From: Panagrolaimus kolymaensis
Taxonomy: Eukaryota > Nematoda > Chromadorea > Rhabditida > Panagrolaimidae
Reading direction: 5' to 3'
Length of the DNA: 64,000 bases
Assembly (NCBI GenBank): GCA_028622995.1
Contig: JAJQJQ010000073.1
Coordinates: 310,001-374,000, forward strand
A program made the translations under genes and the position numbers. Under the pieces are notes generated by a model. The model was not told the origin of the DNA, searched no databases, and saw nothing but the letters and a program-made list of their open reading frames with translations. Position 1 is the first letter of the stretch. Each line of letters opens with the position of its first letter. Below are positions 27,757 through 38,936 of the stretch, one piece after another.

Positions 27757-28782
27757 ATTCATTCATCTCTTCTCCCTTCACTTTATATATTTTTTTATAA
27801 AATAATATTCAATTCAAAATCTGGTGCTCATGCTCTTGCCATTTTATATTTGCCGCAATTGCTTTTTTCTTTAAAAAAACTCTTTTTTTCTGTACATTAT
27901 TAGCTTTTCTTTGTTTTGTTTTTTTTCCAAATATCATTTTTTATTTTATCGTTATTATAGTTTTTTACTTTCGAAATAAACTGCCTAACATTTTTTTTAT
28001 TATTTCCTATTTTATTAATCCATTTTGTTCATTTATCCAATAAATTTATTAGCTTTATCACTATTTTTTGTATGCAAATTTTTTCTTTTCTACGACCACC
28101 GACAATCATACGATCCTCAAGTCCAGGGACGCTAACTTATAAATTATATTTTTAGTAACACACACACACTTTTTTATGTTTTGTTGTTTTTTTTTTCTCT
28201 CGAGTGCAAACTCAACTCGCATTTATTTTAAATAATTTTTTATTACTTTGCCTTTATAAAAAAAATGATGCTTGTTGAGTTTTAACTTTTTTATTTTAAA
28301 AATTGTTTATTATCATTTATTGAATCTATTCTTTCATTATTGTCACAGCCAATTTTTATTTTTTACGTTTACTTACAATAAAATTTAAAAATTAATATTT
28401 TAGAAAAGCAACAAAATGAAAGAAAAAAAATCAAATTAATATAACGGAAGAGAAAAAAAAGTGATCGAAAAATAAAAAAACAACAATAGAAAAACCAAGT
28501 TAAAAAAAGTTTAGTCAATTTTTATTCAACAAAAAGCTGAATGTATTATTCGATAGCTTGGGTTAATTGAAACAAAGCAATTAAAAAAGCAAGCAGGGTA
28601 AAAAATACAAGCATTTTTTTTCTTTCTGTTTGTTATATTGTTTTAATTTATAAACGCAAAGCTGTCCTCTGATTATAATAATACATATTTTGACAACAAA
28701 AAAGAGCCAAATATAGCATTCAAAAAACTGTTTTCAAAACCTTCGTGGATTTCAATTGATTTTATAAATTTGCCATTCACTT
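27757..28782. other. hmr-1 3' UTR and intergenic
   Basis: AATAAA-type signals occur near 27972 and 28039, downstream of the hmr-1 stop. The rest is A/T tracts without coding signal. Confidence 0.5.
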
Positions 28783-29167
28783 ATAAAAAATCTTTATGCA
28801 AAGGTTATTTCTTTCTCTAATTTTGGCATAATATTTTTAAGAATGAGACAAGAGAAAATAATAATTTCAATCCCTCGGCTTGGTGTTCGAACAGTCGGCA
28901 GTCGGCAATTTTGAACAAAGAAAATTTTTTTTTTGACTTGTAGACTGCCGACTAGATGCCGACCTTCCGTCTGTTCGAAGGCCGAGCCGAGGGATTGTAT
29001 GCCTTTAGGATAACTGGTCAGTTTCTTGGAAGAACAAAAAAATGAAATAATAATATGAATGAAGGATGCCCTTAAGAATCTTCTGTTGCAAGAAAAACAA
29101 AAAATGGCCCTCAAAAAAAGGAAAAAAAATTTAGTTATTTTTCAAAGTTCTAAAAAATAGTAATAAA
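28783..29167 (+). repeat. Direct repeat R1, interrupted by an inverted-repeat element
   Basis: About 255 bp (excluding the insertion) match 31539-31789 in the same orientation, from TTATGCAAAGG to TTCTAAAAAATAGTAATA, with substitutions and small indels. The two copies flank the gene at 29274-31250. Confidence 0.7.
28868..28997. mobile_element. 130-bp inverted-repeat transposon (MITE)
   Basis: The ends are a perfect 13-bp inverted repeat, CAATCCCTCGGCT and AGCCGAGGGATTG. Homology between arms continues imperfectly inward for about 40 bp (TTCGAACAG and CTGTTCGAA). The related repeat at 31539 lacks this segment, so it is an insertion. The target duplication cannot be resolved by eye, so the superfamily is not assigned. 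Confidence 0.75.
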
Positions 29168-29273
29168 AACTTTTATTTTCCTATTTTTTTAGTCAAAGAA
29201 ATCAATTTGTTGTAACTTTGGACAAAAAATATTTGCTTCATAAAATTATTTATTTTTTAGATTAGTCAAATAA

Positions 29274-31250
29274 ATGTCTGCTCAATTCTTAACTTCCGAT
29301 GAGGAAGAAAAACTTTGCTATGGAGGATTTTGTTATATTAAAGTTAATGCTTTATCAAAATATTTAACTTTTGATCCAATTAATGAAGGTAAAAATGAAA
29401 ATATTTGGGACTGATTTTTAGTTTATAAAACTCGAAATTTTAGATTTAAAACCCATAACAGCTTCATTTGATTCAATATTTATTCAAGAAAAAGTATGTG
29501 CATATAACTTTTTTTTATCATTGATGAAATTAATTTTATTAAAAACCCTTCTTCCTTTTTTCAGCATGTCTTATGTGTATTTTCCCTTAAAAAAGTTCTT
29601 ATTTTTGCTATTATTTTCAAAAATGAATCGGTTTGTAAAAAAATTATGGATTGCGTGGAAAAATATAAGGTTAGTAATGAAGCAGTGACTTTTGTTCAGA
29701 AAGTTTTTTTAAAAAAATTTTAGACTTCCAATCAAATAAATACCTTCTCGGACATCCAACGGCAACAATTATTCGATGAAAAATTTTTTAAACCTTTGAT
29801 TGATCAAAAATATATTCCTAAAATTGCTGAAATTATTTCTGATTTAAAGAAATCAAAGGCAACTAATAATATAGCTCAATCTCATCCAAAAGTCTCAAAT
29901 GTTGTTCCTTCGAAAATCATTATTCCTCCTTCAGTATATCCCCAATTTAATCAAAATCCATTAAATCCATTATATTTAAATAATGGAGCCTCTCAAGATG
30001 GAACAATTCTTAGTTGCGAGTCAGATGTTTTGGAAACACCTCCAAATAAAATGGATGGTAATGATGAAAATGGGGGAAGTGAAGAATTTAAAAAAAATAA
30101 ACTTAATTATGGATATAATGATATTGTAAGTTTTTTCTTGCCTCTTAAAGTTTTTTTATGGCTATTTTTATAAAATTCTAACAAAAAAAAGTTTTGTTTA
30201 TTAAAAAATATTTTTTAGTTGCGTCACTGTCGTACAATATGCTTGTCTCGACCTGAATTGATCGATAGAAAAAATGAATCTGACAACTCCACTGCTGCTA
30301 ATCGAGCTTTTGATAGAAATCTTCGGGATCAGCTTGCAACGATTTTAAAAATTTCTCCCGAAGATCGCCTCCTGCCCACATGTGTTTGGAAGCTAATTTG
30401 GTTCAATGAAGATGAGTTTGAAGCTTATCTTCCAACCTTAAGCAAACAGTGTACCGATGCCAAACATTTAGATAAAGTTCTCAACCGTTTTATCAATCGT
30501 CCCAAAAAGATTCATCATCTTCTAACTGAAAAACTTTATTACGACTCAAGCGAAGAATTCCTTAATTTTTTGGATTTTGAATGTCTGGGCATGGATTGGA
30601 TGGTTTGGTTAAAAAAACATCGATGTTGGTCAAAAGGACATACACCAAAATGGCACATAGAAAAGATTACTGGTGATTCATGTATTAGTTCGGTTGATTC
30701 GTATGCGGAAAGAATGGAAAAGTATTTTTATTCTGGTGTTATTAGTGTTTCAAATTTAAATAATCCAAAACGATGTCCAACGGTTGAAAAAAAACTTTAT
30801 ATTTTGAATAAATGGTATATGGAAAAGTAAGTTCAATAGTTTCTTTTTTCTTCTTCATCGATTTAAATTTAATGTTTTTTTATTTTTAGATTCCTTCCAA
30901 CTTTCTCCATAAATGCTCAAGCTCTAGTTGAAAGAAAAAAAAGATATCGAAAAGAACGAGCAAAAATAGTTTTAAAATTTGATAATCATAAATTGGACAA
31001 AATTGATGAAAAAATTTTAATTCCCATGGATACTTTACCTCCAGCTATGCAAGCTTTTGGTCGATATATCATTGAAACACTCGCCAAAGATATTCCTGAA
31101 GGTGAACCAAAAATTCGAATAAATTCATATCCACTTGAACCATACTTAAAACCTGATGGAAATTTCAATTGGAAAAAATGTAAGCGTGATATCAATCAAC
31201 CATATGTTAAAGATGAAGCTGATACTGATTCATCTCAAAATAATGAATAG
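29274..31250 (+). CDS. Undescribed nematode protein, PH-like-module family member 1
   Basis: Six exons: 29274-29388, 29444-29493, 29565-29669, 29724-30125, 30219-30826, 30890-31250; in phase, 546 residues. The first three encode a module shared with the genes at 32860-34712 and 57683-59565. It has a KLCYGGFCYIKVN strand pair, a 50-nt exon, and a hydrophobic strand-plus-helix ending (VLCVFSLKK...FAIIFKNESVCKKIMDC). That ending resembles the last strand and helix of PH/EVH1-type domains (inference only). A polar linker follows, then a roughly 300-residue C-terminus with several W, C and H residues (LPTCVWKLIWFNEDEF, DWMVWLKKHRCW) that I do not recognise. No signal peptide or membrane helix. A TTTTTTAG acceptor at 29260 lies 13 nt before the ATG, consistent with trans-splicing. 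It is flanked by direct repeats R1 and R2. Confidence 0.7.
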
Positions 31251-31538
31251 GTGTTCATTGTTTGTTTACAGAAATCATAAATAATAATTTTCTTTAATAA
31301 TCAATACAATAACTTTTGCTGTTAATATGTTTTTTAAAAATGAAGAAATTATGTGCCAGAACTTTTTTATTTTATTTTTGGAGTGTTTTTATTTTGCGGC
31401 ACGGCACATGATTTTTTTTGGTTGTTTGCCAAGTGCCGTGCCACAAAATAGATTGTCATATTTTTTAGTTACTTATTTTTTATTCGCCCATTTGTTTATG
31501 ATTTTTTATTGCGATATCATTCAAAAGAGTGTCACAAA
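31251..31538. other. Intergenic with a short hairpin
   Basis: At about 31394-31450 two 17-bp arms (ATTTTGCGGCACGGCAC and GTGCCGTGCCACAAAAT) pair with one mismatch around a loop of about 20 bases. It may be a small transposon remnant or an RNA hairpin. Otherwise AT-rich noncoding. Confidence 0.5.
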
Positions 31539-31789
31539 AATAAAAAATTTATGCAAAGGTTTTTTCTCAAATATATCATCGTTTTTTTAAGACTGACAAG
31601 AGAAAGTAATATGTAATTATGCCTTTAAGATATTTGGTCAGTTTTTTGGAGAAAAAAAAGAAATAATAATATGTGGAGGATGACCTAAAGAACATTCTGC
31701 TGCATGAAAAACAAAAAAGGCTCTTAAAAAAGAGACAAATAAAAAATTTCACTTTTAGTTATTTTACAAAGTTCTAAAAAATAGTAATA
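31539..31789 (+). repeat. Direct repeat R2 (lacks the MITE)
   Basis: Partner of R1 at 28783 with the same order and length once the 130-bp insertion is removed. The matching junction reads GTAATATGTAATTATGCC without the element, giving a natural empty site. Confidence 0.7.
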
Positions 31790-31907
31790 GGAATAGGGAC
31801 CGGCGTCAAAAAAATGAGTTTTTATATTTTGAATTTCTCTTTATCTAGGTATATACTATCAATTCTTGCGAATTTAATGGTGTATTCAAAAAAATTAAAA
31901 GACCTAA

Positions 31908-32039
31908 TTTAAAATTACTAAAAAGCTTGAAAAGGTTGGATTTTTAAAGGATTATCTCACTAATGATGGAAAATTTAAATACACCACTAAGATTCCAGAA
32001 GAAAATATTGGTGCAAAAGAAAATGAATCACCAAAATAA
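31908..32039 (+). pseudogene. Possible coding remnant
   Basis: A 43-codon frame ending in TAA at 32037 has protein-like composition (KKLEKVGFLKDYLTNDGKFK, then YTTKIPEENIGAKE). It begins right after an in-frame TAA with no ATG and no acceptor that keeps the frame. It may be the end of a decayed gene. No family assigned. Confidence 0.3.
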
Positions 32040-32859
32040 TTCGGGAGTGAGTAGCTCTTCCAAAATTGAAAATTAATAAAATGAAAAGACAATGTATGTA
32101 TTTTCTAAAATTAAAAAAAAATTAATTTTTTATTTGTGTTGTAAATTTCGATGTAGTTTTTCGGTTCATCCTTATTTTATTGTATTTGTTTTGATTTTTA
32201 TTGAATTTTTTAATTATGTTAAGGACATGATGGACACGCCATCATTGAAGCAAGCAAAACTATTTTTGTTGAAAGAAAGGTTTGGCGGCTGTTCTGAAAT
32301 TCGGATTCAGCATATGAAATTGAGTCGGGTTAAGATTTTTATTGAATTTTTCTTTAACAAATTTTATTTTTAATAATTGAGAAAAGTATCGAAAATAACT
32401 AAAACCCTTTTTCACCCACAATAAAATTTTTAACGAAAGCAAATTTCTTGCTTCTCTTGAAAATATCCTCAAAAAATTGCCATATATTGAAAAGTTTTGA
32501 TAGTTATTTTTTCTAAAACCCGTCATAATTTTATTATATTTAAACGTTTTGGTTCTATTCATCAAATTTTTTTTTAATCAGATGTATCAAAGAAGTCAAG
32601 CGTTATAAAAAAAATCAATGTTATAAAATTTCTCTTTGAAAAAAAAATGTTTAAAATTCGAGAAAACTATGGTAGAGTAAAAATATAAGTAAAATTTAAA
32701 ATTTAATCGTTATTTGTTCATAAACTATAAAAATAACTTTATCACTCAACAAAAAGAGTTTAAAAAAACAAAATATTAATTTCATTTATGGATTTTGTTT
32801 GCCATTATTAATCTGAAGAAAAGAAATTTGCCATAGTTTGGTGAATCTAAAAATAAATT
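32040..32859. other. Intergenic
   Basis: AT-rich; ORFs on both strands at 32092-32565 overlap each other and look spurious. Nothing else recognised. Confidence 0.6.
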
Positions 32860-34712
32860 TTATTTTCCAATATTTTTGTTGTTAGTAATTAGCATTAAAC
32901 ATACTTTTTGAGGCTCACAAATATGTTGAATTTTACTTAATAAAACAAAATCGGGTTCATTATTTCGATTTAAAATAACTTTAGCTGTGACAGTTTTTTT
33001 TGGCGAACATTTTGGACAAATATATCCTGCTGATCGAAGATAATATTCATAATACATGGTTTTATCATCATCCAAATAAACAAAAAGGGTTTTTCTTTGA
33101 TCGCCCCATCGATAAATAAGCTTTATTTCAAAATTTTCAAGTTGAACAATTTTTTCATTCTCATCAATATTTAGTGATTGTTGTGATCGCCGCCGTTGAA
33201 ATTGTGGTTCAACACGATCCGAAGAATGTGGTGCTGCAGCGGCAACATCTCGAGTTTCATTTACATTTTGAAAATTATTATGCTTCGAAGAATGAGAAGT
33301 TTGGGACGGAGGTGAATTTGAACGATGTATTGTAACGTTTTCAGAAAACGTTACGCTTCTGCTTCTTTTGGGCTTTAATTGAACTTTTTTAGTTGTTGGA
33401 TTTACAGTTAAAATTTCAGCGTTTGATGTTCTAAAAATTTAAGTAAAAGAAAATTTAGAACTTTATTTCATATATTTCTTTCAAAGGTTTTTTATAGATT
33501 TTTCCAAAATAAAAAAATTTATAGAATTGAACACTCAAAACTTGAAAGTTTTTTGTTTAAATATATGCAAATTTCACTACCGAAAAATAAATATACAAAA
33601 TACAAAGGCATTGTTGGAGTTATTTAAATTTATATTTTAAAAAAAACGCCATAATCCAAGCTTTTTTTGGAGATACTTACCTTTCAATGATGTTGACATT
33701 GCTCGCGCCATTATGGTTTCCATTTTCGATATTCTAAAAATCCGTTTACTTTTTTTCCTGGCGACTATAAAAATAATTAATTAATCTTACTTGATTTTCT
33801 TTATCATTATTGTTGTTGTTATCAATAAAAGGAAAGATGACCTCGTCGATAGAAAATTTAAAAATATTTTCCATTTGAAATTCATTGAAAATTGCTTGAT
33901 AATTTTCTTGCTTTTCTGTGGGCAAAGTTTTTAAAATAACATCAGCATAATCTTGCAACTGCTGTTTTTTTAATTCAAGGGTTTGAATTTCTTCAATCAA
34001 ACTATGAAGAAATTGTCTTTGAAGCGCTAGCGCATCATCTTGCCCAAAAGCATCTGATTGAGAAGACTAAAAAAACGAATTAGTTTTAAAAAAGATTTTG
34101 TTATGAGGCAACGAACCCGTTTACTTTGGATTTCGTCGAAAACTTCTTTACACACTCGCCTTTTTGGAAAAACCAAAATTAGATGTTTTTTATTGGCTTG
34201 ATTAATAATAAGAAGCTTCTGAAAAATTAAAGATTACCCAATATTCGGAATATGAAAAAAATTTGAAAACAAAAAAATACCTTTAGTCGAGTGATTTTTT
34301 CAATAAAGCTTATAACAATTGTTTCAATATCTAAAAACATTATCCATTATTTAATAACCCTTTTCAATCAATTTTTTTAAAAACCTTACATTCCACATTT
34401 GGTTGAATTGTAAGTCGTTTAGCTGAATTATTTAACATAAAAGTGCAGCCACCAAAAAATAAGATTTTTTGATTATCATTGAAAATTAATAGTTGGTGGT
34501 TAGCTTTTTGATTCTGAAAATTTTTTAAATTTTTTTATAAGACTTTTAATCAAAATAATTTTGGAGGCGGCGCGGCGGCGGTTGTTATATTCTTTCCAAA
34601 CAAATGTAAAATAAAAAAAATGCAAGTATTTACTTACTTCGAAAATTGTTTGATTGATTTGAAGGGCTTCTTTTAAATCCTCCATAATATTATTTTGTTT
34701 TGTTGACGCCAT
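32860..34712 (-). CDS. PH-like-module family member 2 with one zinc-binding-like module
   Basis: Seven exons on the minus strand: 34712-34638, 34513-34390, 34330-34281, 34218-34117, 34066-33791, 33733-33681, 33430-32860; in phase, 416 residues. A 25-codon leader exon is followed by the shared module: KILFFGGCTFMLNN, a 50-nt exon, then a 102-nt exon with HLILVFPKRRVCKEVFDEIQ. Next come a Q/L-rich likely coiled coil (QTLELKKQQLQDYAD), a polar N-rich linker and basic S/P-rich sequence (LKPKRSRSVTF), which suggests nuclear location. The C-terminal module has YICPKC and a downstream QHICEPQKV, the same layout as in member 3 and reminiscent of FLYWCH-type C/H domains. It may bind zinc or nucleic acid; this is inference. 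Start chosen as the only ATG in the first exon with a good GTAAGT donor. Confidence 0.7.
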
Positions 34713-35607
34713 TATTGCCAAAATTAATTATATAAATAATTAACTTTTCTAATTTCAAAAAAAAGAAAATAGCTTGTTTTAAATAAACCAAATTGGTTTA
34801 AACCTCAAAACAAAATAAATATGGATTAATGAAAAACAAAAAAAGAAACAAAAATGCGCCAAAAAATATTATAAAAATTATGAATGGATTAAGTTTGTTG
34901 TCGTCATCTGTCTTCTTTTCACTATGATAAAATATTTTGATGAGGGCTTGCTTTGTTTCTTTTTTTTTTCTTGAGTTCCAATCCAACCACTTTTTTTGAC
35001 GATTTTAGTGCATACACTGCATTGCGTAAGATGTTAATCACATAAACTTTGCCTTGAACAATCATTTTGAAATTATTTTAGGGTCAGATAAAAAATGATT
35101 CATAACAAAAAAAGGCAGGCTGTTTTACTCAAAAAAATTGAAGTAAAGGTATATCCAAAAAAATGTGGGTGATCATCTTCGGCTATTACAGGATTTTTCA
35201 GTAAACTTTCTCGGTTGAATAAAACTACATATTTCAGTGAAAAGCTTAACGTATTTTTATTGTCAAACAATTGCGGTGAAAGCAAAAAACAATATTTTTT
35301 TCATGGTTATTTTTATCGAAATAACAAGGATGAAATCGAAATAAAGGTGCTAAATGGTTATTTTCTGCAAAGAATCACAGCAACGTTCTCGCATACATCA
35401 TTGTTACATATATGCTCTTTTTCCAATTCTTTATCGTAACTTATTAAGAAAAAAAGAGCAAAAGTTATATACAAAAGCTTTAATTGTACATTTTACAATC
35501 AAAAAAATTAAATAACAACGAACTTTATTTTCATATAAAAACAAGAATAAATTTGATACATTAATATGAACATTATACAACACAATAAATAAGCCATTTG
35601 GAATCAA
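34713..35607. other. Intergenic
   Basis: AT-rich with spurious short ORFs. GGATTTTTCAGTAAACTTTC at about 35199 resembles sequences near 38600 and 41414. A minus-strand AATAAAG (about 35522-35528) is the likely poly(A) signal of the coiled-coil gene that ends at 35608. Confidence 0.5.
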
Positions 35608-37083
35608 TTACTTTAGCATTATAGAGTGATTTGGTCGTTCCAACTGGATATCTAATACATCAGACGATGGACAAGCTTCCCGTAACTTTTTGGCGATTGC
35701 TTTGAACTTGTTCTTACCAGTCATTTGAAAGGATAGAATGAAGTGACAACTTGGATGCTTCTAAAAAAGGATAAAAGTAAAATAATAAACGTTTAGAAAA
35801 CTATCCACCAACCTTCATGAAATCAAGGAATGAATCAGCATCAAATGTTTCATTCGTAATTCCAGCCAAATAAAACTTTCGAAGACTTTTCAACGGTAGG
35901 CGTATGAGAAGATTTACAAAGGTTTTTTGATTAAGAGGAATAGATTCTGTATTTCCCATTACACTGAAAAAAAATAGGTAAAAACAATATGAAAGACCTA
36001 AAGCACAAAAAAGTTACCATCCAAACATCTGAATGTTAGGAACTTTGCCCAAGATTTCTTCTAATGAAGCTACATCACCATTTGGTTTTTCAACTCGAAC
36101 ACGAACAAAGTTGAGACTTTTGATGCTTTTAGTAGAAACATGCTTCACATATTCTTCCCAAGTTAAGTTTTGATCCAGTAAGAACAATGTATCTTCTTGA
36201 TGAACATTGCTGCTTCGTCTCTTTTGAGGTTTCTTAGCTTTAGAAGCACCTTTTTCATTAGCCAAACGTTCAGCTTCGTTTTCCAAATCAGCAATTTTTG
36301 CTTGGTCGAATTCCTGCTGGTCCTTCATTTGTTTAATCTAAAACATACATGTTAATCATATAATAAGGATATATTATGTGGAGAGGCGTAAAAGTTGAAG
36401 CATAACATATTACTTGATATCAGCTGATTACTTACAATTTGTTCACAACCCTTGTTGTTTGCTTTCAACTCATCAATCATTTGATAAAGACCAGCACATT
36501 TTTGTTTCTCGCTTTCCAATGCATGTTTAATTGCCACTTCTTGCTTTTCAAATTGTGCGATTTTTGTTTTATCAGCTACACGACTTTGTTCCAAATCAGC
36601 AATCTAAAAAACTAATATATGTAAAAAATGGACAGAGTGTTAGCTATCTAAAGCCTAAACCAAACAGAAAACTAACCTTTTTTTGCTTTTCAGCTTCCAT
36701 TTCCATAATCCTTTCATTGAGCTGAGATACTTCGCTTTGAGTCGGAAGTTGAGCAATATGATTGCATTGGCTTTTGTATAAAATAAAAAGATCATGATGT
36801 GCTTTTACAAGTAGAGCATTACCAGATTCAAGTACTTTATATTTCTTTTCAATGTCAAAATACTTCGTTTCCAAGTCCACTTCCTAAAACAAACAAGAAA
36901 GTTAACCATATCAATATAAAGAAACTAACTAACCGCTTGTGTTCTCCCATTATAAGATGATCTCCATGGTGAATTAAACGCATTGACATTCAATGGCAAA
37001 ATAGGTTCAGAACTTGTTTGACTATTAGCAGGATAATCCCATCGCTTTCTCTTTACAGGAGGGCCAGATCGATTATTATCCAT
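35608..37083 (-). CDS. Coiled-coil gene A of a tandem pair
   Basis: Six minus-strand exons: 37083-36934, 36883-36677, 36603-36436, 36337-36018, 35963-35813, 35760-35608; in phase, 382 residues. The N-terminus is basic and P/S-rich (PPVKRKRWDYP, a possible nuclear signal). Three exons give heptad-like coiled coil (QLNERIMEMEAEKQKK, KIADLENEAERLANEKGASK). A C-terminal region of about 150 residues with leucine-rich, repeat-like strands follows (SLNFVRVRVEKPNGD, LRKFYLAGI, CHFILSFQM, FKAIAKKLREACP). It recalls the C-terminal halves of nematode F-box/FTH-type proteins, but no F-box is visible and I do not assign a family. The paralog at 38937-40458 has the same exon plan and matching promoter sequence. 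No signal peptide or membrane segment. Confidence 0.75.
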
Positions 37084-37240
37084 TATCGCCGAAAGTACGC
37101 CTAAAAAAGGAAGCAAAATTAGGGAATAAAAAAAATGGAATTTGAAGATCAAAGAAAAAAGCGAAGCTCGAAAGAGAAAACAAAAAATGAAAGGAAAAAA
37201 AAGTGAAGCTTTATTTTTTTTAGGGAAGACCGTTTCAGTG
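37084..37240 (-). promoter_or_regulatory. Promoter-proximal sequence shared by genes A and B
   Basis: About 150 bp upstream of the gene A ATG match 40459-40605 upstream of gene B (blocks such as GAAGATCAAAGAAAAAA and AAGTGAAGCTTTATTTTTT). The match stops abruptly near 37240, giving one edge of the duplicated unit. Confidence 0.55.
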
Positions 37241-38078
37241 AAAGTGTTCCCCGAATTTCAACTGTAAAATTTTTTTAAATTCAGAATTACCAAAAGCTTT
37301 GATAATAAACTTTTGCGTATGAGTATGCCTTTTTTTAAATATTTTTCTTCTAATAATTGCATCATGATTTTAGCAAAAATTCAAAACCTTTCCCCCTTGA
37401 TAGTATTGTATTTTATTAACTGGACGAGTCACAACAACTTTTTTACTTGCTGTTTTGTTCGTGATTTAACCCTTTATTTCTGTTAATTTTTCTATTCAGT
37501 CGATAGAATAATTTTTTTTTTCAATCATCATTGCTGTTATATATCAATCCCGTCTCACTCATTTCGGTTTACACAAATTCTAACAAAAAATCCATTAACC
37601 ATTTTATTTACATTTCTCCTGGAAATTCTCTTTATTTTTTTTAGTTTTTGCTTTACTCCTCGCGCATTTATGAGCGTTTAGTATCAAACTGAAGGGTTTC
37701 ATGCTTTAAAAGGTTTATAAAATATTCCAAAAATAAATTATTCGCACAAAAGAAAAGTTAAATTCTATTTTTGAGCCAACAACAAAATTAAACAAAATTA
37801 TAATTGTTGAAAGTTCTTCTAAAAACGTTGCTGCCAAAACCAGTGAGTGATACAAATGTATGCGACTTAAAAAATTTTAGAAGAAAGGTGAAAGCGAATT
37901 CCCAACGAAAAGATTAAAGATTCGAATAATGAATTTAAAATCGATAAAAATTAGCAGAGCCAACCAATAATGAAAAAAAGCAAAAATGAAGTTATTGAAA
38001 TCAGTGATGATGAGGAAATCGCCACTACAATTTTTTTTTTTATACAAAGTGAAGTTTATTAAAGTGAAACTATGGAAC
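37241..38078. other. Intergenic
   Basis: AT-rich; no coding signal. The longest minus-strand frame here runs through the transposon at 38079 and is spurious. Confidence 0.6.
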
Positions 38079-38320
38079 CACACATGGGCACAGGGTGTGT
38101 TTGGGTGTGTTTTGACACACCCAGAGGTACCGGGGTACCGCTGAGGTTTTTTAGAAAATGAAAAAAATCCACAGGGGATACCAAGGGAAATTTTTTTCTG
38201 TATTCTGAGGGTACCGCTTTTTTTTCTGCTAGCCAAAAAATAGCAGAGAGGGGAGACCCTTTGGAAAATTTGGGGTACCGCTAGCAAAAAAACCTTGACA
38301 CACTCCCTTGCCCATGTATG
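38079..38320. mobile_element. hAT-like MITE with 8-bp target duplication
   Basis: TATGGAAC flanks the element on both sides (38071-38078 and 38321-38328). The ends are imperfect inverted repeats, CACACATGGGCACAGGG and (reverse complement of the right end) CATACATGGGCAAGGGA. Inside, GGTACCGCT occurs three times. An 8-bp duplication and CA-starting ends fit the hAT superfamily. No transposase ORF, so non-autonomous. Confidence 0.75.
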
Positions 38321-38936
38321 TATGGAACATTTATTTTTCTAAATTAAGGGTGGTTAAGGGAATTTGTTTAAAAAAATTTAAAACTTTATTTTTTGGTTGA
38401 TATCAAAATAAAAATTAGTGCTGTTTGATATTTTTAAATGAATTTGAGCTTTTTTGTTGGTATTTTAGTCAGAAAAAATAAATAATAAAATTTTCTAACT
38501 TTAGATTAAAAAAAATTGTCATTGATTCATTACTCTTTTAACAAACTAATCCTGCCTCTAAGCTTCAAAAGGTTGTTGGCTCATTTGCAACTATAGCTGG
38601 ATTTTTTAGAAAATTATCTCATTGAAGGAAAATAGCATAGAGCGAAACATTCAAAAAAAGACACAGAAAAAAGAAAGAAAAGTGAAACGAAATATCAACG
38701 ATGGAATAGAAATTTTCGTAAATCACAAAAGTTGCTAAACGGTTTTTTGGTTGGCAAAAACATTCCCGCATATATGAGAGCTACCTGCTCCAAACAGGTT
38801 AAGCTATAAACAAAATCCTTGATTTCATCTTTTACTTTCAAAATTAAACATTACAACAAACTTTATTATGCAAAACACAAACAAACAATAAATTAATAAG
38901 ATTAATTACAAAACAAGAAAAATGCTATAACAATTA
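38321..38936. other. Intergenic
   Basis: AT-rich noncoding. AATAAAG on the minus strand near 38860 is the likely poly(A) signal of gene B. Confidence 0.5.

Noticed and set aside
33332..33354. Perfect 23-bp palindrome with GTAACGTTTT arms
   Set aside because: It lies inside the coding exon of family member 2 and is short, so chance plus codon constraint is sufficient.
37877..38287. 136-codon minus-strand ORF
   Set aside because: It runs through the hAT-like MITE and low-complexity flank.
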